A DNA stretch of 64,000 bases from Streptomyces cynarae (GTDB lineage: Bacteria > Actinomycetota > Actinomycetes > Streptomycetales > Streptomycetaceae). The DNA is taken from positions 244,447 through 308,446 of the forward strand of contig NZ_CP106794.1 in assembly GCF_025642135.1 (NCBI RefSeq), in the 5' to 3' direction. The notes below the pieces were generated by a model. It had not been told where the DNA came from. It ran no database searches and saw only the letters and a program-made list of their open reading frames with translations. Shown piece by piece: positions 1 to 9,325 of the stretch; within the stretch, counting starts at the first letter, position 1; every line of letters begins with the position of its first letter. The translations under genes and the position numbers were made by a program.

Positions 1-2
1 CC

Positions 3-1604
3 ACCGAAGAAGACGAGATCTGGCTGATCGCCGTGGACCACATCCGAGAGCGGCAGAAGGCGGCCGCGCAGGTGGCGGCCCAGGAAACCCGGCAGGAGCG
101 GGCAGCCGCTTGGGCATCGCTGCTTCAGGGGCCAGGGCCTTCTAAGAGGTTGCGTGAGATGTGGGCGCACGGGCTGGCTCTCAACCCGGCCACCCCCGAT
201 GCCCTGCGCGCCGGCCTTCTGGGCTTGTCGCATTTCCTTCTGTGGCGCCGCCTGCCAGCGGCGGTCATCGAGGCGGCCATCGTCCACCCGGAGTGGAAGG
301 TTCGGCAGTTGCTGGCCGAAGCCCAGCCGGACCTCGCAGCTGAGCAGTGGGCACGCCTGATCCTGGGTGAACAGGAATCCCGGCACCGCTGGATCCTCAC
401 TATGCTCGCGGCGGACCAGCGCGCCGAGCTCACCGACACCGCGTACGAGCAGCTCGCCGCCGATCCTTCCGCCCGGGTCCGTGAAGAGACGGCACGCCTT
501 CCCGGACTGCCCATACGGATACTGACCGCCCTGGCTGCCGACGTCGATCCGTCCGTACGGGCCTCGGCCTGCCGAAGGGCTTGGCGTCATTTGGAAACCT
601 CGGCTCAGCGCGAGCTTCTCAATGACCCGTCCGGCAAGGTCCGCGTTGAGGCGCTGCTCCAGTACCACCAAGAGGAGCCGATGACCCGATCGGTCTTTGA
701 CACCGCGGGACTCAAAGACCGCGCGGTAGATACCTGCCGCCTGGAACGCGGCCTCGCCGAATACCTGGTCCACCACGGCGAGCCAGCCGAGCGCCGTTCC
801 CTCGCGGGCAACCCATACCTGGACCCGGACCTGGTCAACGTCCTCGCCCAGGACCCCGACGTGAACGTCCGTTCCTCGGTGGCCACACGCTCCGACCTCA
901 CCGAGGAACAGCGGGCTGGCATCCACATCGACTTCGACCCGCGCGGCCACTACAACCCGCTCAACTGGGTCATGGCGCTGCATGAGGATCCCAGCGCCAT
1001 GCGCCGCTTGGCCGCCTCCTCCCACCCCCTCGTACGCAGAAGCGTCGCTCGAGCGCGGCATCTCCCGCCCGACGTCGTTGCACTCCTCGCACGCGACGAC
1101 GACCGGGTCGTCCAGCTCTTTCTCGCGGAATCCTGCGACGACGCGCCCGCCGACATGCTGCTGCGGGTGTGGCAGTGGTGGACCGGCAGCCTCAGTAACC
1201 CCGACCGCCCCCACGGCCACCCCAACTTTCCCCGTCGCAACCTGCTCCGCTACGCCGACGATCCGAACGCGAGAATGCGCCAACTGGCCTTGGACGACCC
1301 AGAGTCGACGGCAGAACTGGTGGAGAGGTTCAGCTGGGACAGCGATGAGGAAGTACGGCACCGGGCTGCATCCGACCCACGGCTGACGCCCGAATCGGCA
1401 GTACGGCTGCTCGACGACCCGCACGAGCGCGTGCGCAGCGCCGCCGCTCGGCATCCCAGACTGCCCGCAGGGGCGTTGGTCCGACTGTTGCGGGACACCG
1501 ACACCGCACAAACCGCGGCCCAGCACCCGGCGCTGCCCACCTCGGTCATGGAACACATGTTCCGGCGGATCCAGCCTCCGACCAGCGCCACACCGGAGCA
1601 GTGA
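3..1604 (+). CDS. HEAT/LRV-type repeat protein, 5' end outside window
   Basis: About 530 residues are visible and are built almost entirely of short helical repeats with recurring patterns such as 'DPSARVREETARLP', 'DPSVRASACRRAW', 'DPDVNVRSSVATRSDL' and 'DPHERVRSAAARHPRLP'. This is the signature of the leucine-rich-repeat-variant/HEAT class of solenoids, which bind proteins or nucleic acid and have no catalytic residues. The frame stays open to the window edge: a GTG at 33 is the first start codon, but ten in-frame codons precede it, so the true start probably lies upstream. No signal peptide or membrane segment is seen. The partner is unknown. It stands apart from the convergent polymerase gene that follows. 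Confidence 0.8.
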   Translation, partial: TEEDEIWLIAVDHIRERQKAAAQVAAQETRQERAAAWASLLQGPGPSKRLREMWAHGLALNPATPDALRAGLLGLSHFLLWRRLPAAVIEAAIVHPEWKVRQLLAEAQPDLAAEQWARLILGEQESRHRWILTMLAADQRAELTDTAYEQLAADPSARVREETARLPGLPIRILTALAADVDPSVRASACRRAWRHLETSAQRELLNDPSGKVRVEALLQYHQEEPMTRSVFDTAGLKDRAVDTCRLERGLAEYLVHHGEPAERRSLAGNPYLDPDLVNVLAQDPDVNVRSSVATRSDLTEEQRAGIHIDFDPRGHYNPLNWVMALHEDPSAMRRLAASSHPLVRRSVARARHLPPDVVALLARDDDRVVQLFLAESCDDAPADMLLRVWQWWTGSLSNPDRPHGHPNFPRRNLLRYADDPNARMRQLALDDPESTAELVERFSWDSDEEVRHRAASDPRLTPESAVRLLDDPHERVRSAAARHPRLPAGALVRLLRDTDTAQTAAQHPALPTSVMEHMFRRIQPPTSATPEQ

Positions 1605-1666
1605 GCCCGTAGACCGATGCCTATTCCGCAGCTTCTGATTGCCCGGGTTACCAATACTTACAGTGA

Positions 1667-4600
1667 TCACCCAGCGCTTCCCTGACTCCGGTGGCCGAGT
1701 CGGCGCAGGTCCGCCGAGCGGGTGCTGGCGGGCAGCAGGTCGGCGTATGGGTGCAGGCGGGCTCCGGCGGTGCCGTCGGCGAGCGTGCGCTGCGGGGTGG
1801 CCGTCTGGGCCGGGGTGGGGGCTGGGCTGGTGCGGCCGAGGAGGTCGAGGGCGGCCTGGGGTCCGTGGTCGCGGCGGGTGGCGGCCACCTCGTCCAGGTC
1901 CCAGGCCATCTCGCCGACGACGGTGCGGCGCGGGCCGCGGGCCTCCACCGTGCCGCGTACGAGCAGCAGCCCGGAGTGGAACACGGTGTGCGCGACGTGC
2001 TCGTGGGAGTTCTCGAAGAAGGCGATGTCGACCAGGCCGGAGCCGTCCTCCAAGGTGCAGAAGATGATCCGCTTGCCGGACGGGATGGGAGGAGTCTGCG
2101 TGGAGGCCCGCACTCCGGCGACGAGGACCTTCTGTCCGGGCACCATGGCGCGCAGGTGGGCGGCGTCGGTCGCGCCGAGTTCGCGCAGCAGCCGGTGGTG
2201 GTGCTCCATCAGATGCTGGCTCACGTCGATGGAGAGGGTGTCGAGTTCGGCGCCGAGCTTGTCGCGGCTGGGCATTTCCGGCAGCCCGCTCGGTCCGGCG
2301 GTCACGAGCTCGCCGGCCAGCGGCAGCTGCCCGTCGGTGGCGGTACGGTTGCGGGATTGCCGGTGCAGTTCGGTGGCCTGCAGGAGCAGATCCCGGCGGG
2401 TCAGGCCGGGGGAGAGGGCGTCGAGGGCGCCGATACGGATGAGGCGCTGTGCGAGCGGGAGGGACGGGCGGGCGCGCAGCCACAGATCCTGCAGACCGGT
2501 GTAGGGCTGGCCAGCTACCAGGCGGGCGGTCTCCGCCTCGCTGATGCCCTTGACCGTGGAGAACGCCAGGCGCACCCCCCAGCCCTGCCCGGTCTTCTCC
2601 ACGCTGTGCTGCCCGCTGGAGTGGTTGACGTCGACGGGCAGCACGCCAACGCCGTGGCGTCGGGCGTCGGCGACGATGACCCGGCGCGGCCACATGCCCG
2701 GATCGTGCTCCAGCAGCCCCGCGTACAGATATGCCGGGAAGTGCGCCTTCAGGTACGCGGACTGCAGGGCGGGGACGGCGAAGGCCACCGCGTGGGCGCG
2801 GCAGAAGCCGTACGCGCCGAAGGAGAAGACGGTCTCCCACACCTCGTCCAGCACGTCCTTGGTGTAGCCGCGCTCGCCGGCCGTGCGACGGAACCACGCC
2901 TCGACTTTGGGCAGCCGACCGGGGTCGGCCAGGGCGCGCCGGGCGACGTCGCCGGCGGCACGGTCACAGCCGGTCATCGTGGTGAGGATCGCGATGATCT
3001 GCTCGTGCCAGATGACCACGCCGTAGGTGTCGTTGAGCACCGGCTCCAGGTCCGGATGCGGGTACTTGGGGGCGGCGCCGTGCCGGGCGGCGATGTACAA
3101 GGCGGGCATGCCCCCGGAGACGGGGCCGGGGCGGAAGAGGCTGATGTCGGCGACGACGTCCTGCATGTGCCGGGGCTGGAGACGCCCCACCAGGTCCTGC
3201 TGACCGGGACTTTCGAGCTGGAAGAGGCCAACGGTGTCCGAGGCTCGGATCATCTCGAAGGCCTGCGGGTCGTTCAGGCTGACGTGGTCGGGGTTGTCGA
3301 GATCGAGCAGGCGTCCGGTCGTGCGGCGGATCTCGGCGACCGCGTACGCCATCGCGGACTGCATACGCACGCCCAGGACGTCGAGCTTCAGAAGACCAAG
3401 ATCTTCGACGTCCTCCTTGTCGGCCTGCACCATCGGGTATCCGGCCCGTGTCGGTTGCACCGGAAGCCGGTCCAGCAGCGCCGCGTTCGACAGAATCACC
3501 CCGCACGGGTGCATGGCGTAGCCGCGGGGCAGCGCATCCAGGCCTTCAGCGAGCTCCCACAGCGGACCGAATTTCCCCGCCTTGGAGGCGAGTTGCCGAA
3601 GCTCCGGCAGTTCGGCCAACGCGCCGCGAATGTCCCGGGCCCGCAGGTGCGGAAAGCTCTTGGCGATCTCACCGACGACCTGCGGCGGAATCCCCAGGGC
3701 GAGGCCGGTATCGCGCAGAGCGTGCCGCGCCCGGTAGGTTTCGGGCATGCCGGTGACCGCGGTCCGCTCCCGCCCGAACCGCTTGATGATCGCGTCGTAC
3801 ACCTCCAGCCGACGCTCGGACTCCACATCGAGGTCGATGTCCGGCAACGACGTACGCCGCTCGCTGAGGAAGCGCTCGAACAGCAGCCGGTGTTCGAGAG
3901 GGTTGGCCGTGGCGACGAACAGCGTGTGGTTGACCATGGAGCCGGCGCCGGAGCCGCGCGCTGCGACTCGGATACCCAGTGCCCGGGTGTCCGCGACCAC
4001 TTGGGCCACGGCCAGGAAGTACCCCTCGAAGCCCAGCCGGCCGATGACCTCCAGCTCGTAGTGCAGCTGTCGTACGGCACGCTCATCCCGCTCCAGACCG
4101 CGAGCGACCATTCCCGTCTCACACCGCTGCCGCAGCAGCCGCATCGCCGACCCGCTCTCTGGGCCGGCACCGACGACGGCAGGTTCGGGGAAGTGGGGCC
4201 GCCCGAGCCCGAGATCGACCGGGGTGAGGGTGCACGAATGGCCGGTGGCCTCGGTCTCGGCCAGCAGGCGGATCGCCCGGGTGGAGTCGTCGCCGACGGC
4301 CTGGGCGATGCGGTCGGCGGCCGCCGCCATGTCGTCCGGGTCCTTCAGCCAGCGTTCGCCGCAATCCAGGTGGCGGCGGTCGACGGGCCGCAGCAGCCGG
4401 GCCGCATCCAGCACGTCGGCCAGCCGGTGCTGGTCGGGGTCGGCGTAGCGGACCGCGTTCGTCAGCACCGTACGGACGCCGAGCTGGTCGGCCAGGCCCA
4501 CGGTGCGCGCGGCCAGCCGCAGCGAGCCCGCGCCGGTGCCCTGCCGCCCCAGGTACACGGCTTCCAGCCGCAGCTGCTCTCCGGCCAGCTCCCGCCACGG

Positions 4601-5176
4601 CGCGAGCAGCTGCTCGGCAACGTCGGGGCGGCCAGCGGACAGGGCCCGCACCGGTTCGGAGGCCGGGCCGAGCATCACCACCAGGTCCTGGTCGGCGTAC
4701 GCGCGCAAGACGGGCCAGGACACGACCGGCGCCGCGCCGCCGTCGGCCTCGGCGTGCGCGGCGGACACCAGACGGCACAGGCGAGCCCACCCGGCCGCGT
4801 TCTGTGCGAGCAGGGTGATCCGCAGCGGTGGCTCGATCACGTGCGCGCCGCCGCGCACGGGCGTACGCGGCCGTCCGGCGGCCCGATCAGGCGGGATGAG
4901 TGGGGCGACGGCGACGTCGACACCGAAGACGGGGCGGATACCGGCGGCCGCGGCGGCGGTGGCGAAGCGGACCGTGCCCGCGACGGTGTCCCGGTCGGTC
5001 AGCGCGAGCGTCGTCATCCCGCGCTCGGCAGCGCGCTGCACAAGAGCGCTGGGGAGAGAGGCGCCGTAGCGGGCGGAGTAACCGGAGGCGACTCGCAGAT
5101 GAGTAAATCCACGGCTCGAACCTCCCGGCTGTCGTTCGCCCCTCCCTGACCTGTGTCCTCTCCAGGTATCCACCAT
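1667..5176 (-). CDS. dnaE2: Error-prone DNA polymerase III alpha subunit (DnaE2/ImuC)
   Basis: A C-family DNA polymerase of about 1169 residues, the normal length for DnaE2. The N-terminal PHP domain begins '[11 protein letters not shown]' and contains '[15 protein letters not shown]'. The polymerase core has the acidic pair in '[12 protein letters not shown]' (around residue 443) and the third aspartate in '[10 protein letters not shown]' (around residue 595). A helix-hairpin-helix and an OB-like region follow. DnaE2 acts in SOS translesion synthesis, usually with ImuA' and ImuB, which are absent here. The ATG at 5176 was chosen because it is the last start codon before the conserved PHP sequence; a GTG follows directly. 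An SOS-like palindrome lies nine bases upstream of it, so the message may be nearly leaderless. Being an orphan copy on an accessory replicon is the odd point. Confidence 0.93.
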   Translation of the reverse strand: MVDTWRGHRSGRGERQPGGSSRGFTHLRVASGYSARYGASLPSALVQRAAERGMTTLALTDRDTVAGTVRFATAAAAAGIRPVFGVDVAVAPLIPPDRAAGRPRTPVRGGAHVIEPPLRITLLAQNAAGWARLCRLVSAAHAEADGGAAPVVSWPVLRAYADQDLVVMLGPASEPVRALSAGRPDVAEQLLAPWRELAGEQLRLEAVYLGRQGTGAGSLRLAARTVGLADQLGVRTVLTNAVRYADPDQHRLADVLDAARLLRPVDRRHLDCGERWLKDPDDMAAAADRIAQAVGDDSTRAIRLLAETEATGHSCTLTPVDLGLGRPHFPEPAVVGAGPESGSAMRLLRQRCETGMVARGLERDERAVRQLHYELEVIGRLGFEGYFLAVAQVVADTRALGIRVAARGSGAGSMVNHTLFVATANPLEHRLLFERFLSERRTSLPDIDLDVESERRLEVYDAIIKRFGRERTAVTGMPETYRARHALRDTGLALGIPPQVVGEIAKSFPHLRARDIRGALAELPELRQLASKAGKFGPLWELAEGLDALPRGYAMHPCGVILSNAALLDRLPVQPTRAGYPMVQADKEDVEDLGLLKLDVLGVRMQSAMAYAVAEIRRTTGRLLDLDNPDHVSLNDPQAFEMIRASDTVGLFQLESPGQQDLVGRLQPRHMQDVVADISLFRPGPVSGGMPALYIAARHGAAPKYPHPDLEPVLNDTYGVVIWHEQIIAILTTMTGCDRAAGDVARRALADPGRLPKVEAWFRRTAGERGYTKDVLDEVWETVFSFGAYGFCRAHAVAFAVPALQSAYLKAHFPAYLYAGLLEHDPGMWPRRVIVADARRHGVGVLPVDVNHSSGQHSVEKTGQGWGVRLAFSTVKGISEAETARLVAGQPYTGLQDLWLRARPSLPLAQRLIRIGALDALSPGLTRRDLLLQATELHRQSRNRTATDGQLPLAGELVTAGPSGLPEMPSRDKLGAELDTLSIDVSQHLMEHHHRLLRELGATDAAHLRAMVPGQKVLVAGVRASTQTPPIPSGKRIIFCTLEDGSGLVDIAFFENSHEHVAHTVFHSGLLLVRGTVEARGPRRTVVGEMAWDLDEVAATRRDHGPQAALDLLGRTSPAPTPAQTATPQRTLADGTAGARLHPYADLLPASTRSADLRRLGHRSQGSAG

Positions 5177-5185
5177 AACGCGAAA

Positions 5186-5201
5186 TCGCACACGCGTGCG
5201 A
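5186..5201. promoter_or_regulatory. LexA/SOS-like palindrome at dnaE2 start
   Basis: TCGCACACGCGTGCGA is a near-perfect 16-bp palindrome matching the actinobacterial LexA box layout TCGAAC-N4-GTTCGA with one symmetric change per half-site. It lies nine bases upstream of the dnaE2 start codon, where a repressor would block transcription initiation. DnaE2 is a classic LexA-regulated gene. Binding is inferred. Confidence 0.55.
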
Positions 5202-5694
5202 ATGAGTGATTCGATGCTGTCCCAGGTCGCGCAGCGACTGCAAGAAGGGGGACGGCCTTGATTCGGTGGTCCGGGACGCACGTGTGACGTGCGTCTCACT
5301 TCTCGTTTCGGTCCTTAGGGCGGCCTGGTTCTCGGCGGAAGGGGTGAGCCCGGCGACCGTCGCTTGGCCCGGAAGGGCAGTGATGCCCCACCTGCTCAAG
5401 CACCGCGCGCTGCTCGCGGCGTTCATCGTTCTCACGGCGATCGCCTCACGTCGCTCGCTATCGACGCCGAGGACGAGCTCTACGTCGGAGGACAGACCGC
5501 TGTCACCGCTCGGGTCCATCGCCAGCCGCTACTTCGGCGGCTCCGACCTGGTCACTGGAGAGACATGGGGATGATCCGATGACCGAGGGGATCGATGATC
5601 CTGTGGTCTTGCGGTCAGGCTGTGCAGCCCGCCTTCAGCATGGCAGTCATCGGATTGGCGCAATTCATGACTGTGGCTGGGGGCGGATCCGTCG
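5202..5694. other. Stretch without a recognisable gene
   Basis: Between dnaE2 and the iteron-like region no frame shows convincing protein character. Short open frames on both strands have no ribosome-binding site, motif or conserved block. The stretch may hold the dnaE2 promoter (reading left) and decayed sequence. Confidence 0.5.
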
Positions 5695-6396
5695 GTGGTT
5701 GAGCGCGCTTCGCGTGCGGCGTCAACGAAATGCGCGGGTAGTGGACAGCACCAGCGGTTCCGAGTCTCGGGTGGTGAACGCCGCGACGCTTCAAGAGTCA
5801 AGGCGTGGTTGATCTGAGTGGTGGGTGTCGGCGGCCTCCGTCCGTCCGTGCGTACGTCAACGACCGTAGGGGCTGGCTTTCGGTGGCACAGGTGGGACAT
5901 GGGATGTGGGGTGCAGCGCCAGGTGTTCGGGCACAGGCCCAGGTCGGTCCTTAGCCCCTTGTGAGTGGCTGGGTAGGTCGGGGTGCTCTTTAAAAAGAGG
6001 CGCGCGGGTTTTTTGCGCCTCTGACCTGCGCTTCTGGGGGATCCATGTTGCTTCGGGGCGCACATTTGCGAGCTCAGAATGTCACTACGGCGCGCACATC
6101 TTGCTCCAAAGATCCACCCAGGGTTGATTTTTGGAGCGCAGGGGTGCGGATGGGGAAGTCGCAGGTCACAGGCGTGCGGCCTGAGCTGCCGAGTGGCCTT
6201 CTTGAGTGCGGACCGCGCGACGAGTGTGCCGCAATAGCGACACAAGAAATCAACCACAGCTTGATGTCAGGCGCCTGGAAGCATCAAAGATCAATCTGTG
6301 GTTGAGTTTCTGGGTCGAGGCGAGGCAGGGTGCCCCGTCGCGAGGCGTCGTCGGCGCGTCGTCTGACCAAAAGACAAGCGGTGATTGATTTTTGGG
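5695..6396. repeat. Dispersed iteron-like repeats, candidate replication origin
   Basis: Six related copies of a GTGGTTGATTTTTGG-like motif occur in a relatively AT-rich, non-coding stretch: 5695-5703, 5805-5816, 6121-6134, 6248-6260 (inverted), 6296-6308 and 6381-6396. The copies at 6248 and 6296 form a 10-bp inverted repeat (TCAACCACAG / CTGTGGTTGA). A separate hairpin with AGAGGCGC arms spans 5996-6022. The last copy ends 37 bases before a winged-helix protein gene. Iterons in a non-coding stretch next to a rep-type gene are the normal origin layout of Streptomyces plasmids, so an origin or Rep-binding region is a reasonable inference. Confidence 0.45.
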
Positions 6397-6433
6397 CTAG
6401 TCTCTGGAGCGCCTGAGTAACAAAGGAGGTTCC

Positions 6434-7117
6434 GTGACATCTGATCCACCAGCACGTCGGCGGCCCCGAGCCGTCCCTGATGCGGCATCCGACGAGGCTG
6501 GCTTCGACGATCTGCTGCACATCTTGGGCGAGCAACTCGGGGAAGCCAGCGAGAGCGCCGACCCGCGTACCCGCCGCAAGCTCAAGAACGTCACCTTCGA
6601 GTTCGAGCCGGACCGTACGGCCGTGCACGACATGGCAGGGGACGCCGGCTACAGCCTGGCCTCCAACTGGTTCACCCAACTCCTCGCCCAGCTCGCCGTC
6701 GCCAATTCCATCACCAAGTCGCAGCTATGCGTGTTTCTGTACGTCGCCGGCGGCCAGGACCGCGGAACCGGCATCGCTCAGTACACCCAGCAGGAGATCA
6801 CCGACGGGCTGAACCGTCTGGCTGCCAAGAAGGGTGGCAAGCGCATCACCCGTTCGACCGTGAACCGCGCGATCCGTGCACTCGTCGGGTACAAGTGGGT
6901 CGAACAGCTCGGCAACGGCATGATCCAGCTCAACGTGCGGCTGTGGTTCCACGGCAACAGCAACGCCCAGCATGCCGTGCTCGAACAACTCGCCGTCCAG
7001 CACGACCGCGATCCTGAAGCCTTCCCCAACTCCATCGGACCCGACGTCCACCAAGAGGAACTCGACCTGGGCGTCACCCAGCCCACACACTACGAGAGAG
7101 GGAAGCGCACCGGGTGA
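6434..7117 (+). CDS. Winged-helix protein, possible replication initiator (RepL-like)
   Basis: A 227-residue soluble protein with a GTG start behind a strong AAAGGAGG. The centre (residues about 75-165) reads as a winged helix: 'SITKSQLCVFLYVAGGQD', then 'YTQQEITDGLNRLAAK', then 'ITRSTVNRAIRALVGY' followed by a wing, resembling plasmid RepL and MarR-like domains. The N-terminus is acidic and charged. The gene lies directly downstream of the iteron-like repeats and 42 bases before a second winged-helix gene, an arrangement reminiscent of two-gene rep loci on linear Streptomyces plasmids. A role as Rep or as regulator of the tap/tpg locus is inference; a plain transcription factor is the alternative. 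Confidence 0.7.
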   Translation: MTSDPPARRRPRAVPDAASDEAGFDDLLHILGEQLGEASESADPRTRRKLKNVTFEFEPDRTAVHDMAGDAGYSLASNWFTQLLAQLAVANSITKSQLCVFLYVAGGQDRGTGIAQYTQQEITDGLNRLAAKKGGKRITRSTVNRAIRALVGYKWVEQLGNGMIQLNVRLWFHGNSNAQHAVLEQLAVQHDRDPEAFPNSIGPDVHQEELDLGVTQPTHYERGKRTG

Positions 7118-7159
7118 TACACCTCCGACCGCCCCGCTGCACATCACGAAGGGATACTG

Positions 7160-7579
7160 ATGGCTGAGGTCATGTCGCCGGTCGTGTCCGAGCGCATCTG
7201 GGCCCTGCCGGTCTCCGGAGCTTCGGTGAAGTTCCTCCAGTACCTGCTCTACCGCTCCGACTTCGGTGGCCAGCTACCGATACGGCAAAAAGACATGGCC
7301 CGCGAGTTCCGCGTCACCCCGCAGGCCGTCAGCAACCTCATCGCCCCGCTATGTGAGCTCAATATCGTGCTCCGCCCGCGGAACGAAGACGGCCGCAAGA
7401 GCAACTCCTACCGGCTGCACCCCCTCGCGGCCAAGTACGCCAGTCCCGAGGACATGGAGGCTTCCTTCCGGAAGGCCATCGCCAGCATCAAGGCTGGCGA
7501 CCTGCCCACCCTCAAGCTGCCCGCCTACGCCGCCGTACCACCCGCCGCCGACGGGCGCCCAGACCTGCATGTCGCCTGA
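7160..7579 (+). CDS. Small winged-helix DNA-binding protein (MarR/RepL-like)
   Basis: A 139-residue protein with the start preceded by GAAGGG. Residues about 20-85 form a helix-turn-helix with wing: 'VKFLQYLLYRSDFGG', 'IRQKDMAREFRVTPQAV', 'SNLIAPLCELNIV'. The C-terminal tail is proline and alanine rich. It follows the 227-residue winged-helix gene and the pair is closed by a strong hairpin, so the two are probably one transcription unit. It could be the second subunit of a replication initiator or a repressor. No catalytic motif is present. Confidence 0.7.
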   Translation: MAEVMSPVVSERIWALPVSGASVKFLQYLLYRSDFGGQLPIRQKDMAREFRVTPQAVSNLIAPLCELNIVLRPRNEDGRKSNSYRLHPLAAKYASPEDMEASFRKAIASIKAGDLPTLKLPAYAAVPPAADGRPDLHVA

Positions 7580-7588
7580 CCACCAAAA

Positions 7589-7620
7589 CAAGGGCCCCAC
7601 CGAGATCGGCGGGGCCCTTG
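7589..7620 (+). terminator. Rho-independent-type hairpin
   Basis: CAAGGGCCCC and GGGGCCCTTG form a 10-bp perfect stem around a 12-base loop that is itself partly complementary. It lies ten bases after the winged-helix gene, has no U-tract (usual in streptomycetes), and separates that pair from the GNAT/tap'/tpg group. Confidence 0.75.
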
Positions 7621-7745
7621 TGCCTGAGTAAGAGGTCGTGCTTCCACTATACCCACCTTTCTGGTTCCACACCCGATGAGAGTGACCGCCCCGCCCGAGC
7701 GAACGGTGACGGCGGCAGCCTTCGACCGCCACCGCAGACCAAGAC

Positions 7746-8177
7746 GTGGACGGCCTCGGCCGAATGCTCGCCGACTACCTCACAAAGGAACTTGATCGCA
7801 CCGGTCACATGGTGCCCGGCCTCGCCGTCGCCGGATTTTTGTGGACCGCGATTGTCAAGGTTGGCGGCCAACCCCCTGGGTTCGTCTCTATCGACGGCAA
7901 GCGTTACTCCATCGAGGTCATCTACGTGACCCCAGAGCACCGCGGTCACGGCGTGGCCACGATGATCCTGGTCGGCGTGGCCCGTGCGTGTCCGCAGCAG
8001 CTGGCCCTCAAGGCACCGCTGAGCCCGGGCGGAGAAGCCCTCGGCGCCCGCCTCGGTCTGCCCAGCGTGGAATCCACGCCCGAGGAGATCCGTGAGATGC
8101 AGGAGACCATCCAGCACGCGGAGATACCATGGCCGACCTCGGCGGGCCGGAGGGGCTCATGCCGGAGGAGTTCCTGA
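7746..8177 (+). CDS. GNAT-family acetyltransferase, C-terminus run into tap remnant
   Basis: The core 'IEVIYVTPEHRGHGVATMIL' is a textbook GNAT motif A (acetyl-CoA binding, RGHG loop), followed by a helix. The substrate is unknown. The protein is small (143 residues; GTG at 7746, ATG at 7764 also possible). From about residue 128 the product reads through, in another frame, into DNA that encodes the conserved C-terminal part of Tap, so the native 3' end of the GNAT gene seems to have been replaced by a recombination joint. It may still be functional because the acetyl-CoA site is intact. Confidence 0.65.
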   Translation: MDGLGRMLADYLTKELDRTGHMVPGLAVAGFLWTAIVKVGGQPPGFVSIDGKRYSIEVIYVTPEHRGHGVATMILVGVARACPQQLALKAPLSPGGEALGARLGLPSVESTPEEIREMQETIQHAEIPWPTSAGRRGSCRRSS

Positions 8178-8680
8178 CGGCGATGGACGGCTACAAGCAG
8201 CGAGATCCATAGATGGCGATCCTCCTGTCCGCGATCAAGGCGACCGTCAAGGGCGGCATTGGCAAACTGACGGAGCGCCCGCGCGGCGGCGGATGGCGCC
8301 CCGGCCGGCCGTGGCCGGCACTGTCCCGGCCGACATGGCGCCCCGACATCCGCGCCGCCGTCATCTCCCGGGCCCGCATCAACATGCACCGCAAGATGCT
8401 CGCCCTCGCCGCAACCACCGGACGCTACCCGGTGGCCGTCCTGTCTGACTGCGCCGTCTACGCTGCAGACGGTCCCAGCCCGCTGGACGTCCTGCCCTAC
8501 CAGGGCGGCAAGACCGTGCCCGGCAGCTCCCGGCTCGGCGTCCTGCCGGGGATGGTCAAGCATGAAGGCTCGCAGACAACCCTGTGGGCCGAAGCAGCGC
8601 GCGAGCAGTACGGCCCGGACCAAAACCTCGCCCGCTACATCAAGGATGGCCACATCACCGCCACTGACGGCGAAGAGTAA
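8129..8680 (+). pseudogene. tap: Telomere-associated protein Tap, 3' remnant with in-frame stop
   Basis: Tap (about 740 residues in Streptomyces) binds telomeric 3' overhangs and recruits Tpg for end patching. Only its C-terminal ~180 residues remain. The frame begins 'TMADLGGPEG' at about 8126, runs to 'AMDGYKQRDP', hits TAG at 8210-8212 and continues in the same frame as 'MAILLSAIKATVKGGIGKL', 'RPTWRPDIRAAVISRARINM', 'YPVAVLSDCAVY' and 'GVLPGMVKHEGSQTTLWAEA'. The second part (8213-8680, 155 residues) could be translated from the ATG next to the stop. Homology is by recognition of the family's C-terminal sequence. It sits 15 bases upstream of tpg, the normal tap-tpg order. The N-terminal DNA-binding half is missing. 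Confidence 0.75.
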
Positions 8681-8695
8681 GAGAGGGACGGGTCG

Positions 8696-9250
8696 ATGGA
8701 CACGGTCGGGGACGGCCTCGAAGAGGCCCTCCAGAAGGCGTTTACCCGCCCGATCCCCAGGAGCGCGGGCGCGCAGATGCGCTACCTCGTCAAGCAGCTC
8801 AAGGGCACCAGACCGGTGGCCGAGCTGCTCGGCATCACCCAACGCACCGTCGAACGCTACGTCAAGGACCAGATCCGCAAGCCCAGACCAGAACTCGCGG
8901 AGCGGCTCGAGCGCCAAGTCCGCGGACGGTGGCAGCCCCAGGTCCGCGCCCGGGCGAAGAAGTTGGCGGCCACCACCACCGGCATCGTCATCGACACCCG
9001 CGCCCGCTTCGGCTACACCGCCGCCCCCGGCACCACCGACGACCCCCGGCTGCGCCACCTCACCGTGGCCCTGCCCCCCGAGTACGCCGCCCGCCTCTTC
9101 GACGCCCAGGAAGCCGGCGCCACCGAACCTCAGCTACGCGACATCGCAGCCGAAGGCCTCGGCGAGATGTACTTCCGCGACCGCGGCCGCCGCGCCCAAG
9201 GCCTCGATGTTGAGTTCACCGACGTCGAGCACGTCGAGTTCGACCTCTGA
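8696..9250 (+). CDS. tpg: Telomere terminal protein Tpg
   Basis: A protein of 184 residues, the canonical Tpg length. Tpg is covalently linked to the 5' ends of linear Streptomyces chromosomes and plasmids and primes end patching. Visible features are the N-terminal 'GAQMRYLVKQLKGT', the helix-turn-helix 'VAELLGITQRTVERYVKDQ' (residues 41-59), the basic 'RGRWQPQVRARAKK', the block 'IDTRARFGYTAAPGTTDD' and the C-terminal 'MYFRDRGRRAQGLDVEF'. GAGAGGGA precedes the ATG. The gene directly follows the tap remnant. Its stop codon abuts the putative left inverted repeat of an insertion sequence, so the coding sequence just escaped disruption. Confidence 0.95.
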   Translation: MDTVGDGLEEALQKAFTRPIPRSAGAQMRYLVKQLKGTRPVAELLGITQRTVERYVKDQIRKPRPELAERLERQVRGRWQPQVRARAKKLAATTTGIVIDTRARFGYTAAPGTTDDPRLRHLTVALPPEYAARLFDAQEAGATEPQLRDIAAEGLGEMYFRDRGRRAQGLDVEFTDVEHVEFDL

Positions 9251-9325
9251 GCTTGTTCTTTATGGTCTGAGCTGCCTTGAAAGCGTGTGACGAGGCCCGA
9301 GCAGACGCTGAGTAGGGTTGTGGCC

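Noticed and set aside
1691..5149. Very long plus-strand open frame opposite dnaE2
   Set aside because: It is the antisense shadow of the polymerase gene: no ribosome-binding site, no domain, and Gly/Arg/Gln-rich composition expected from reading a high-GC gene backwards.
5529..6257. 242-residue minus-strand open frame through the iteron-like region
   Set aside because: Low-complexity His/Pro/Arg composition, no start site and no motif; it would also cover the repeats.
7841..8095. Plus-strand frame in phase with the tap remnant
   Set aside because: It lies inside the GNAT gene and has Arg/Pro-rich shadow composition; Tap-like sequence begins only at about 8120.
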